DNA from: Neptuniibacter pectenicola
GTDB taxonomy: Bacteria > Pseudomonadota > Gammaproteobacteria > Pseudomonadales > Balneatricaceae
Length of the DNA: 64,000 bases
Assembly (NCBI RefSeq): GCF_001597735.1
Contig: NZ_LUTS01000005.1
Location: forward strand, 1-64,000
Direction: 5' to 3'
The translations under genes were made by a program, and so were the position numbers. Below are positions 18,300-26,254 of the stretch, one piece after another; position 1 is the stretch's first letter; each line of letters starts with the position of its first letter. Below the pieces are notes generated by a model. That model did not search any database. It was not told the DNA's origin and saw nothing but the letters and a program-made list of their open reading frames with translations.

Positions 18300-18570
18300 G
18301 TAGACTAAATAATCCTATATTTGATGGCTAATTGCACACTATATAAATCTGATTTACTAAGTTTATCTGAATAGAAATAGTCAGATTTATTGTTTGTAGC
18401 CGCGAATAATTAAAACTTGAGTCTTATCTGAATCTACAAAAAAAAAAGATTACACCTGAATAAAAGTTAAGATATATCGTAACTTTTTGAAAAATAAGAT
18501 AAAAACTTTGATTTGTTCAGGTTTTGGGCTTATTTTGTTACTTATCTGAGTAACTTTTGAGCGGTTTGGT
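18300..18570. promoter_or_regulatory. Divergent promoter region between the cargo operon and xre
   Basis: This AT-rich gap separates the leftward SIS-HAD gene from the rightward xre. It has three direct TTATCTGA repeats (18363, 18424, 18542). The last lies inside GTTACT-N6-AGTAAC (18537-18554), an inverted repeat of the form found upstream of tnsA. ATCTGA-N10-TCAGAT occurs at 18365-18386. The arrangement suggests that the XRE protein controls its own gene and perhaps the cargo operon. Confidence 0.55.
18537..18554. promoter_or_regulatory. Probable XRE operator upstream of xre
   Basis: GTTACTTATCTGAGTAAC is a perfect inverted repeat with 6-base arms and six central bases. It ends 16 bases before the xre start and fits the TTACY-N6-RGTAA form of the sites before both tnsA genes, suggesting autoregulation. 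Confidence 0.65.
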
Positions 18571-18957
18571 ATGTCACCTTTTGGACGGTATCTTGCAACC
18601 TTAAGGCTTCACCGAAGAGTCAAACAGAAAGATTTGGCTAATGCTGTAGGGGTTCATCCTTGCTATATAAGTTTGATCGAAAGTGGAAAAAAGAGCCCAC
18701 CTCCTGGCCGTTTGATCAACTTGATTACCTTAGCACTTGAGCTTCAAGAAGATGAAGCTGGCTTATTGCGTAGATATGCGGATGAGTCCATCAAAGTGAT
18801 GCATGTGCCTGAAGACCTCCCAATGGAGGGATACGCTTTTATCTATGACTTACGAAAGTCGTTAAAGCTGCTTTCCATCGATGATTTCAAAGAGTTACGA
18901 AGTATTGTTTCAATGAATAAAGTTCTTGGAGAAGAGAGGATGAAAAATAGCGCCTAG
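18571..18957 (+). CDS. XRE-family regulator of the second tns unit
   Basis: 128 aa with an N-terminal helix-turn-helix (KQKDLANAVGVHPCYISLIE, about residues 18-38). It is clearly homologous to the regulator at 2113-2517, including the first residues (PFGRYL) and the helical C-terminal part. It precedes tnsA with the same spacing and hairpin. Its probable operators lie at 18537-18554 and 19086-19103. A role in keeping transposition low is inferred. Confidence 0.86.
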   Translation: MSPFGRYLATLRLHRRVKQKDLANAVGVHPCYISLIESGKKSPPPGRLINLITLALELQEDEAGLLRRYADESIKVMHVPEDLPMEGYAFIYDLRKSLKLLSIDDFKELRSIVSMNKVLGEERMKNSA

Positions 18958-18968
18958 ATAAAGAAAAA

Positions 18969-18991
18969 CGGGAAAAGCACTGCTTGACCCG
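18969..18991 (+). terminator. Hairpin after the second xre
   Basis: CGGGaaAAGC (18969-18978) pairs with GCTTgaCCCG (18982-18991). It sits in the same place as the hairpin after the first xre, so attenuation between xre and tnsA may be conserved. There is no strong T-run. Confidence 0.45.
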
Positions 18992-19085
18992 CTTTCAGAT
19001 GGTATAGATACCATGTTGTGGTGACTAAAAGTATCTATCCCCTCCTTAAGCCCGTCAAGCAACCTAACTAAATTCAATAATTTTT

Positions 19086-19103
19086 GTTACCGATTTTGGT
19101 AAC
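19086..19103. promoter_or_regulatory. Probable XRE operator upstream of the second tnsA
   Basis: GTTACCGATTTTGGTAAC is a perfect inverted repeat with 6-base arms and six central bases, ending 13 bases before the tnsA ATG. It matches the site at 2642-2657 in arms, spacing and position. Confidence 0.72.
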
Positions 19104-19116
19104 GAAAGGGTTAGTT

Positions 19117-19869
19117 ATGTTTAAAAATTATAATGCTACGCCTTTGGGTAAAGGTGTTAAGGGATCTTTGCGCTCAATTTTTAGCGCAGAATCGCCAAAT
19201 AGTCGGTCAAGGGAGCCTGTTAATCGCTCTGGAATAACATATCGAGGACGATTCCCATCTTTCAAAATGGAAAGATTGATTCATTGGGAATCCAAGTATG
19301 AAAGATTGGCCTGCTACAGGTTTGAGTTCTCACCAGGAATAGTAAGCTTTGAAGAGCAGCCTAACCCTATCATTTACCCCCCAGGCTTTAGGTTTTCCAA
19401 GTACACACCTGACTTCAGACTAGTGTCTAGTGACTCCAATGAATGGATGGTAGAGATAAAGCCTTATAACCATCTATTTAAAGATGATGTTCTAGATAAG
19501 CTACAAACCGCTGCTAGCTATTACCAAGCTCAGGGAATTAACTTCATTGTTATAACCGAAAAAGAGCTTCTTAACCCCATACTCGAATCTAATTTGGTTA
19601 CCTTGAGAAAAGCTTTGGCCCCTCTTACTGAAAATGAAAGAGCGCACATAACTCACTGGATGAATAACGTTTCTTTGCCAACGGTTGGTATGGCTGCAGA
19701 GTATTTTGGAGGCCTGAACAGAGTTTATTCCTTTATTGGCAATCACGTGATAACTACAAATTTAGAATCCCCGTTATCTAGATCATCTTTCATTAAGCTA
19801 GCTGAGGAGGGGTACAGTGAAAATTGCTTCTTTTCGTACAGGACAGCACCTCATTTTGAGGTTTGTTGA
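19117..19869 (+). CDS. tnsA: TnsA-like transposon endonuclease (second unit)
   Basis: 250 aa from the ATG at 19117. A longer frame begins at a TTG inside the operator and is rejected. Catalytic motifs are as in the first copy: E in HWESKYER, D in YTPDFRL, and E-x-K in VEIKP. The segment NSRSREPVNRSG ahead of the core is shared with the first TnsA. A C-terminal winged helix follows. The gene overlaps tnsB by 53 bases. Confidence 0.92.
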   Translation: MFKNYNATPLGKGVKGSLRSIFSAESPNSRSREPVNRSGITYRGRFPSFKMERLIHWESKYERLACYRFEFSPGIVSFEEQPNPIIYPPGFRFSKYTPDFRLVSSDSNEWMVEIKPYNHLFKDDVLDKLQTAASYYQAQGINFIVITEKELLNPILESNLVTLRKALAPLTENERAHITHWMNNVSLPTVGMAAEYFGGLNRVYSFIGNHVITTNLESPLSRSSFIKLAEEGYSENCFFSYRTAPHFEVC

Positions 19870-21745
19870 ATATAAGATTTTCAGGATAGTTAGAGATGAG
19901 CAGGTAGTTTTAGAGCGCCAAAATGATGGGGCTCTTATCTCTTTTGATAAGCAAAGTTTGATGGAAAGCCTAGTAACAGGCGAATTAGAAATTCTTAGTG
20001 ACTTACAAAAGCAGGATCACTCCAATGGAGTACTCAATCCACTCAGCTGTTACTCGGATGAATCACAGGCGGAAGCTTCACGTCGGTATGAGTACCTGAA
20101 ATCAGTCATTGGTGTAGTTGGTGACGTCCCAACTAGAATTGGAATAATACCGGTCATCAAGGAGCATTCTGAGCTAACTGGTGACACCTCCCCTCCAAGT
20201 GTTAGTACTCTCTTTAGGTGGTGGAAAAAGTGGCTGCAGAGCGGGAATGATGTTGCTGCATTAGTTCCAATAAATACTAAAAAGCGAAATTCCTTTGTCT
20301 CGGGATATCTAAAGGATTTATTCCATGAAGTTGCTGAGGAGGTTCTATTACGGCCAGTTCCTGGAAGTATTCAGGACGCCTATGATTTATATATTGTACG
20401 GCTTCAGGAATATAACAAAGCTTGTTCAGAGCCTCTCAGGATGCCCTCACGCTCAACTTTCTATCGTCAGTATCAATCAAGTTATGACGGCTATGAGAAG
20501 CTACGTGCTCAAAAAGGAAAGCGCATTGCAGATGAATTTTATCGTGCATCTGGTGCAGGAGTGACTACCTCGCGGATATTAGAGCGTGTAGAGATAGATC
20601 ATACACCAATAGATAACATCATCGTTGATGATCGCACAGGTTTAGCCATTGGGAAACCCAATCTAACAGCACTTATAGATCACTATTCCAGGATGATTCT
20701 CGGAGTCTATATTGGCTTTGAACCTCCTTCAGAGCTATCAGTGATGCTGGCTCTAAAGCACTCGATATTGCCTAAGCCTCAATACCAGGAAGAGTTTGAG
20801 TTTGTCCATAATGAGTGGAAAGCATATGGCATCCCATCTGTTCTGGTTTGTGATAATGGTTCAGAGTTTCATGGTCATCAATTGAAACGATTAGCCAGGG
20901 AATTAAATATAGAGCTTTTCTTCTGCCCTCCTAGAAAGGGAAGTGCTAAAGGGACAATTGAGCGTGTTGTAGGGTATATCAACGACAGAACTTCTAAGCG
21001 TTTACCTGGTACTACTTTTTCGAATATTAATGAAAGGGCCGATTATGACCCTGTGAAGAAATCTTCGATTCCTCTTCGGTATTTTCAGTCTCTTGTATAT
21101 GAATGGATTATCAATATCTACCAGGAGAGCTTTCATAGTGGCATCAACACATCACCACGGCTGAAGTGGACGGAAGGTTTGGAATCTATAGAGCCTGTCA
21201 TCCCTGCAAATATCTATCAATTTGATCTCGCTTTTACCCGTGAATATCACAGAAAGCTAAGCCATTCAGGTATTAAGGTTTGTAACCTTCAGTACAACTC
21301 GCATGAACTTAAGCTTCTTTCCCATCGAATTGGACATAAGAGCAGTGTCCGTATCAGGCTGGATCCGGAGAATTTAGGCCGAATTTGGATTTACGATGAT
21401 CAACAAGAACATTTTTTTGTTGTGCCTTCAGTAAGTGAGGAAGCTGAAGGGCTGACAGTTCGTCAGCAAAAACTGATTAGATCAATGATTACTGCACATA
21501 GAAAGGAGCTTGATACCGATACTTTAAGGCTGGCTAAGGTTAGCTTGGCGAAACGCTTACGAGATGGTCTGTCTAGTAAAAAGATAACTGAGAGAACTCG
21601 CTCGAAAAGGATTGAATCAGACATGGATTGCTTTCAGTCGCCTGTGACACCAGTGAATAAGCCCCCGAAAGCAGATTCTAATAATCCTCTCACTCCACCT
21701 GCAGAAGAAGATCTCTTTGAGGTCGATTGGGGGAGAAAGAAATGA
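19817..21745 (+). CDS. tnsB: TnsB-like DDE transposase (second unit)
   Basis: 642 aa from a GTG start preceded by GAGGAGG, the same N-terminal KxASFRTGQHL as the first TnsB. The rve catalytic triad is D261 (VEIDHTP), D346 (VCDNGSEF) and E382 (GTIERV). An N-terminal RWWKKWL helix-turn-helix region and a C-terminal beta-barrel are present. The two TnsB proteins are homologous throughout but well diverged, consistent with different end sequences (TGTCGAATCTCAT here, TGTCGGTTCTCAT for the first unit). It overlaps tnsC at ATGA. Confidence 0.93.
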   Translation: MKIASFRTGQHLILRFVEYKIFRIVRDEQVVLERQNDGALISFDKQSLMESLVTGELEILSDLQKQDHSNGVLNPLSCYSDESQAEASRRYEYLKSVIGVVGDVPTRIGIIPVIKEHSELTGDTSPPSVSTLFRWWKKWLQSGNDVAALVPINTKKRNSFVSGYLKDLFHEVAEEVLLRPVPGSIQDAYDLYIVRLQEYNKACSEPLRMPSRSTFYRQYQSSYDGYEKLRAQKGKRIADEFYRASGAGVTTSRILERVEIDHTPIDNIIVDDRTGLAIGKPNLTALIDHYSRMILGVYIGFEPPSELSVMLALKHSILPKPQYQEEFEFVHNEWKAYGIPSVLVCDNGSEFHGHQLKRLARELNIELFFCPPRKGSAKGTIERVVGYINDRTSKRLPGTTFSNINERADYDPVKKSSIPLRYFQSLVYEWIINIYQESFHSGINTSPRLKWTEGLESIEPVIPANIYQFDLAFTREYHRKLSHSGIKVCNLQYNSHELKLLSHRIGHKSSVRIRLDPENLGRIWIYDDQQEHFFVVPSVSEEAEGLTVRQQKLIRSMITAHRKELDTDTLRLAKVSLAKRLRDGLSSKKITERTRSKRIESDMDCFQSPVTPVNKPPKADSNNPLTPPAEEDLFEVDWGRKK

Positions 21746-22698
21746 ATACTGAAGTGTTTGAGAAAATCAAAGCTATTAGAGGAATTACGATTAAGCATCC
21801 TCAATTTGAAAAGGCGGTACGGAAAATAGAAAGGGCTTTCTTGTCATGCTCTGAGTGCTCAGTTCCAGAAAATTTGATTTGCATAGGGCCGTCCGGGACA
21901 GGCAAATCTACATTAAAGAATTGGTTCGTTGATAGGTATGACAGGAAAGATGTTAATGGGTGCCTAAATATCCCAATTTTAGCTATTGATACACCCTCGC
22001 ATCCAACAGTAAAGAATTTTGCCGAAGCTGTACTAATTGAACTAGGCGATCCCAATTACAGTAGAGGGTCGATGCAAGATAAGACTAATCGTATACAGCT
22101 GTACTTACGGCAATGTGAAGTAAAACTAATTATCTTCGATGAACTACAGCACTTTGTTGATCAAGGAACAAAATCAGCACAAAGAAGTGTATCTGATTGG
22201 TTGAAATTATTAATAGATAAGTCAGGGGTGTCCACTGTACTTATGGGACTGGAGAGAAGTGAGCGCATACTACAAGAGAATGAACAAATCCGTAGACGCT
22301 TTAGTCACCGAGTTGATCTAACTCCCTTCTCAATCGATACTCATGAGGATAAGAAGACCTTTTACGGAGCAATTTTTGTTCTTGATAAAAGTATCGCTCT
22401 TCCTAAGAGAATCGAAGTTGATGACAATCTGTTGATTTCCTTTTTCTACGCTACTAATGGTGTGATGGGCTACTTGGTAAAGCTCATGTTAGGTGCTTTT
22501 GAAGTGGCTTACTTTTCTAGATCCAAGTCGATATCAAGAAAACATTTAGAAGTAGCTTTCACCGACACAATTTGGTCTAAGGGGGTTGGTAGCAATAATC
22601 CGTTCAGTTCCTCTTTTGCCAAGAGGCCTTTGATTAGAGAGGGAATGCCCTTTTATCTAGAAAGTCAGCCCTTTATTAAGGAGCCGAATGATGCCTGA
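21742..22698 (+). CDS. tnsC: TnsC-like AAA ATPase (second unit)
   Basis: 318 aa from the ATG at 21742, which overlaps the tnsB stop. Walker A is GPSGTGKS at about 50 and Walker B LIIFDELQHF at about 130, followed by the conserved FVDQG segment also seen in the first copy. It is the regulator that passes the target signal from TniQ to the transposase. It overlaps tniQ by 11 bases. Confidence 0.92.
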   Translation: MNTEVFEKIKAIRGITIKHPQFEKAVRKIERAFLSCSECSVPENLICIGPSGTGKSTLKNWFVDRYDRKDVNGCLNIPILAIDTPSHPTVKNFAEAVLIELGDPNYSRGSMQDKTNRIQLYLRQCEVKLIIFDELQHFVDQGTKSAQRSVSDWLKLLIDKSGVSTVLMGLERSERILQENEQIRRRFSHRVDLTPFSIDTHEDKKTFYGAIFVLDKSIALPKRIEVDDNLLISFFYATNGVMGYLVKLMLGAFEVAYFSRSKSISRKHLEVAFTDTIWSKGVGSNNPFSSSFAKRPLIREGMPFYLESQPFIKEPNDA

Positions 22699-24643
22699 GC
22701 TGATAAGGCCTATTTATCATCCAGTCGCGTATAAAGAAGAGTCTCCTCTTGGTTATCTTTTTCGGCTATCTGATATGAATAAGTACAAGTTTATACACTG
22801 GCTTTTTAAAGATAACTTTGGTGCTCTTTCTTATACATTCAAGAACTTACTTCATAGCTTAATTGATCAGCCTTGGACGGGGTTTGATGAATGTGATGAG
22901 TTATCAAATAAAATCTCTGAATTGCCAGGTAAATATCTAAATTATACAAGCTGTCGATATTGCCCTTCTTGTCTTCGTGAGGACGGATACTATAGAAATA
23001 TATGGCATATAAAGTCTGTGGTAGCTTGCCCCAGGCATAACGTATGGCTAGTTGATACGTGCCATTCTTGTAATTCCAGATTGAACTTCAGAGAGCTTGC
23101 AGGCTTGCATAGTTGTAGCTGTGGGGCAGATTTGCGTTTGGCATCATCTATAGAGCTTGCCGAAGATGTTCGCCGTTACTTTTATCTACTATCGATAGAA
23201 AAACCAGCCTCAGACTTTCATTCTTGGCCTTACTCTATTTGCTTTGGGATGAAAAACTGGAGCCTGGAAGTGCGAATCAGCTACTTACATTTTTTTGCGT
23301 CCTGGCAGCCAATAGACCTAAACAATTTTGACCATCGAGGGGCTTTTGGTGGGCTTAATTCAATGGATTCTGCAAAACCGTATATTGAATCCTTGGCTAT
23401 GAGCCTATGTGGTAACGAGCAGTCTTGTTTTCATGAATTCCTCGACAAGCTCCAGCACTCTGTCGAAAGTAGCCCTGATGCTGGAGACGCCCTCCTCCGC
23501 CGCTTTTACAAAGCTTTCTACAAGGTCTGCACCCATGATGACTTCGATGCTTTAAGAATCTCTTTGCAAGAGTATTTAAACGATAACTGGATGTATGCTG
23601 TGAATCACAGAAATACCCTGTTTTCTGATCAAGAGATCAAGGCTCATAATTGGGTCTCTTTGCAGACAATTTCTAGGCAATTTGGTATAGGTCAATCCAA
23701 AATATTACATGCAATTTCCTCGGAAATGGTTCGAGCCCACTATAGAAGCTCTGATAAAAGGGTCCAAACCCTGGTTCATCGGCAAGACCTAATTCGTTAC
23801 TTTGAGCAGGAGAAGAATTACGTCGATTTTAAGACGACAGCATCGTTACTTGGCATAACCAGAAAGCAGCTGAAGAGTTTGATTGATGCTGAGGTTTTAA
23901 AGGGAAAAGAGCCGGAAAAGCACTACCAGAGTTGGTCCTTTTCTTTGGATGATATCCATGAGCTGATCGATACGTTAAAGGAAGTTGTACCATTCATTGA
24001 GGACTCTCGACTTTCTTTAGCTGATGCCATTCGGAAAATATCAAATCGAATAGATAATCCTTTAGTGCGGCTGTATGACGCTATTTTGAATGAAGATGTT
24101 AAGTGCTTCTACGATAGCAAATATGTTGGTTTAAGCGGCTTATTAATTGATGAAGCTAGCTTGATGGATTGGTATATGAGAGAAACTTACAAAGAGGATT
24201 CTAGTGTCTTTACTAAAGAGCAATTAAAGATGCTGTTGAAGCTTTCATCGACACTGATCAAGCAGTTAGTAGATAAGGGTTTCTTGGAAAAGAGTATGGC
24301 TACTGGTCCTGGGAACTGCACTTATATTTCTCAGGAAGCTGTTATCAAGTTCCAGGAGCAGTATGTTGTTCTCTCAAAGCTTTCAAATGCTACTGGAATT
24401 GAGTCAAGAGGGCTGATTAGCTTACTATCTGAGCTAAATATTCAATCTATTGATGCTGACTGGCCACTAAATGAGGCACTGTTTCAGAAGGTCTATTTAA
24501 GGAGAGACTTAGTTGGTGTTAAGGAAGTAGACGGAGCTATTCGTACTGGTGATGATTGGGCTTATGCATCAGTAGGCGCTATTCCTCAGGCACAGACAAA
24601 TACACATTATGAGTGGGATGCTCAGTTGAAGTGTCCATTTTAA
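22688..24643 (+). CDS. tniQ: TniQ/TnsD-family target-site protein (second unit)
   Basis: 651 aa. The N-terminal zinc-binding TniQ region has CPSCL, CPRH and CHSC pairs, then a CSCG group. From about residue 330 there is a chain of helix-turn-helix modules (FKTTASLLGITRKQLKSLID, FTKEQLKMLLKLSSTLIKQL) like those of the first TniQ. It should choose the insertion site; the TACTT site beside the hairpin at 25714-25747 is where this element sits. The last 25 residues have no counterpart in the first copy. Confidence 0.88.
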   Translation: MMPELIRPIYHPVAYKEESPLGYLFRLSDMNKYKFIHWLFKDNFGALSYTFKNLLHSLIDQPWTGFDECDELSNKISELPGKYLNYTSCRYCPSCLREDGYYRNIWHIKSVVACPRHNVWLVDTCHSCNSRLNFRELAGLHSCSCGADLRLASSIELAEDVRRYFYLLSIEKPASDFHSWPYSICFGMKNWSLEVRISYLHFFASWQPIDLNNFDHRGAFGGLNSMDSAKPYIESLAMSLCGNEQSCFHEFLDKLQHSVESSPDAGDALLRRFYKAFYKVCTHDDFDALRISLQEYLNDNWMYAVNHRNTLFSDQEIKAHNWVSLQTISRQFGIGQSKILHAISSEMVRAHYRSSDKRVQTLVHRQDLIRYFEQEKNYVDFKTTASLLGITRKQLKSLIDAEVLKGKEPEKHYQSWSFSLDDIHELIDTLKEVVPFIEDSRLSLADAIRKISNRIDNPLVRLYDAILNEDVKCFYDSKYVGLSGLLIDEASLMDWYMRETYKEDSSVFTKEQLKMLLKLSSTLIKQLVDKGFLEKSMATGPGNCTYISQEAVIKFQEQYVVLSKLSNATGIESRGLISLLSELNIQSIDADWPLNEALFQKVYLRRDLVGVKEVDGAIRTGDDWAYASVGAIPQAQTNTHYEWDAQLKCPF

Positions 24644-24696
24644 GTCTGTAAATTCAGTTACTTATATAGCCTAAAAATGAGATATCGGATTTAATC

Positions 24697-25134
24697 ATGG
24701 ATGACATATCGCTCTCTACAGCAATTTTTTCAATAGTTTGTAGCCTTATAGCAAGCTGGTTATTTCTGAAGTATCAGAAGATTAGTGAGTATCGAGTTAA
24801 GAAGAAGATTGCTGACTTAGACTTCGAAATTGAATTCTTAGATCGAATCGGTAATGGCTACAAGGAGCTAATCCGGGTCTCAGTAAAGGTAATTTGTTTT
24901 TCTTTAGGTTTGTGTGCCACAGCAGCTGTGGTACTTGTAGCTACTTACTTCTTAGGTCCCCTGGCCCCTTTCAAATCTGTAGCTGTAATTATTGCTCTCA
25001 TCTGCTTGATATCTGCTGCAGGAATCTTCTTCGCTCACTTTAGATCGTTGGTTCAGCTTATTGATAAAGAGTCTGTTCAGAACAAAATGAGGACAAAAAA
25101 GGAAGCGTTAGAAAGTAAGCTCGAAAGTCGTTAA
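24697..25134 (+). CDS. Small membrane protein linked to tniQ
   Basis: 145 aa with an N-terminal hydrophobic segment (about 5-25), a charged stretch (KKIADLDFEIEFLDRIGNGY), two more membrane segments (about 65-110) and a basic coiled tail. No known family. A decayed copy follows the tniQ relic at 861-1159, so the gene travels with tniQ in at least two units. The intact first unit lacks it. Its role is unknown; an accessory or cargo function is possible. Confidence 0.7.
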   Translation: MDDISLSTAIFSIVCSLIASWLFLKYQKISEYRVKKKIADLDFEIEFLDRIGNGYKELIRVSVKVICFSLGLCATAAVVLVATYFLGPLAPFKSVAVIIALICLISAAGIFFAHFRSLVQLIDKESVQNKMRTKKEALESKLESR

Positions 25135-25137
25135 TTG

Positions 25138-25515
25138 TTATTTGTATCTGTTCTTATGATATTTATCCCACAGATGGAGTCGCTTCAATATCAGATAGCT
25201 GCAGATTATAAGAGCAATACCGATATTGCCTAACCATAGCTTTTGATGGGTTTCGTAGGAAGCTATCATCATAATCCCTGTGCCTCCAACCAATAAGATT
25301 TGCAGTCCATTTAAGGCTCTTAGTGATAGAACTTTGACGTGATGATTGAAAGCTAACTTATCAGTGCTTTCATATTCTCTAACTAAGGGCTGTTCCTCTT
25401 TTATGGGCTTCTGTCGATACTTATTTAACTTAAGCTCGCTGTAAGCAATCCACAATGCTACCAAAGCAATTATTGTAGTAATTGACCATTGCCAGTTATC
25501 TTCAAACCACTCCAT
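25138..25515 (-). CDS. Small membrane protein, unknown
   Basis: 125 aa with an N-terminal membrane segment (TTIIALVALWIAYSELKL), a charged middle and two closely spaced C-terminal segments (about 73-115). It converges on the neighbouring gene, with three bases between stops. It is the last gene before the right transposon end. No family recognised. The three-segment layout resembles its neighbour, but the sequences do not clearly match. Confidence 0.6.
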   Translation of the reverse strand: MEWFEDNWQWSITTIIALVALWIAYSELKLNKYRQKPIKEEQPLVREYESTDKLAFNHHVKVLSLRALNGLQILLVGGTGIMMIASYETHQKLWLGNIGIALIICSYLILKRLHLWDKYHKNRYK

Positions 25516-25589
25516 CGGCTACCCTCTCACAGTACAGTACTTTTGTTCTACACAAAGTGTTTAAATAGTATCAGAGCTAATAGGATTTT

Positions 25590-25699
25590 GGGATTTGGTT
25601 TCAAAATCTATGACATGAGAGATACTTTAGAGATGTCATGAATACTGCAACGGATATAAACTACAGCTGCTCCGGTTCTAGCTTTCATGAGATTCGACA
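25590..25699. mobile_element. Right end of the complete Tn7-like element
   Basis: TCATGAGATTCGACA ends at 25699 and is the exact inverse of the left end at 10964-10978. Inside it, ATGACAT and ATGTCAT form an inverted repeat (about 25611-25641) with CATGAGAGA and CATGAATA motifs that look like weaker TnsB sites. Confidence 0.8.
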
Positions 25700-25704
25700 T
25701 ACTT
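25700..25704. repeat. Right target-site duplication TACTT
   Basis: TACTT follows the terminal CGACA and matches 10959-10963. The next bases are again ACTT, giving TACTTACTT at the original target. Confidence 0.88.
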
Positions 25705-25713
25705 ACTTATCCT

Positions 25714-25747
25714 AAAAAGCCCTGACAGCAATGTCGGGGCTTTTTTT
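25714..25747. terminator. Strong terminator hairpin beside the insertion site
   Basis: AAAAGCCCTGACA (25715-25727) and TGTCGGGGCTTTT (25732-25744) form a 13-bp stem with one G-T pair and a GCAA loop, with T-runs in both directions. It begins ten bases right of the target duplication. It may end transcription of whatever lies to the right on the minus strand (25750-25990). Confidence 0.85.
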
Positions 25748-26254
25748 ATCGCTCGCTAACGGATAGATATAAACGCGCTCAGCTCCCAAAATATGCTGTA
25801 GGAGCTCAGCCCCTGAGCGAATGCCTGAGTAAATATCTGAGCAAGCCTCGGGCGAGATTTTTCTCTGCCATTGCTGTTTAGGCGGGCAGTCTATTTCCAC
25901 ATAAGCGCTTTCCCTGCGGATTTACAGCCTTACCTGTCCAAAATGATAATTGTATTGCCTGCCCGCTTAGGTTAAAAATAGTGATAAATCAGACAGGTGG
26001 ATGTCTGGCATGGGGCGATATACTGAGCTGCTTTTAGCAGGTTCAATGGCTATCAACTATTAATACGCATGCTTGTTTTGTCACGGAAGAGTACGATTCA
26101 ATTCTTTAGTTTCCCCTTCCTTTTCAAATCACACCACCTGTTTTTAACGGATAACGGTGCGGGTCGATACACAGACCCCCGTATATATAAATGTTAGATC
26201 CGTTGAGCCCTCATTTGCTCGAATAAACATACGCATTGGATAGGAAGTATAGGT
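25748..26254. other. Region without a clear gene; possible attachment target
   Basis: On the minus strand a 62-codon frame (25712-25900, GTG start) runs through the terminator hairpin and is not convincing. Repeated CTCAG/CTGAG words at about 25778-25845 could fold into hairpins, so an RNA gene is possible. At 26151-26180 GGGTC and GACCC form a small hairpin, and GTTAGAT (26193-26199) has the form of an integron core site GTTRRRY just before the SIR2 gene. A start-proximal AGGAAG lies at 26243. Confidence 0.35.

Larger units (their letters stand above)
10964..25699. mobile_element. Complete Tn7-like transposon with defence-like cargo
   Basis: Left end TGTCGAATCTCATGA and right end TCATGAGATTCGACA are exact inverted repeats of 15 bases, flanked by TACTT on both sides. 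Inside, from left to right: a leftward five-gene operon (11078-18275), then xre-tnsA-tnsB-tnsC-tniQ and a membrane-protein gene reading right (18571-25134), and a leftward membrane-protein gene (25138-25515). All transposition genes are open with their catalytic residues, so the element may be mobile. Its length is 14,736 bp. It sits two bases from the end of another Tn7-like element. Confidence 0.88.

Noticed and set aside
1-25699. RNA-guided transposition (CRISPR-associated transposon)
   Set aside because: No cas genes, repeats or guide-like arrays were seen; the TniQ proteins have their own DNA-binding modules.
25712-25900. 62-codon minus-strand frame beside the transposon's right end
   Set aside because: Its last 12 codons are the terminator hairpin itself, it needs a GTG start, and no family is recognisable. 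It may be the remains of a target gene, so the region is noted without calling a CDS.
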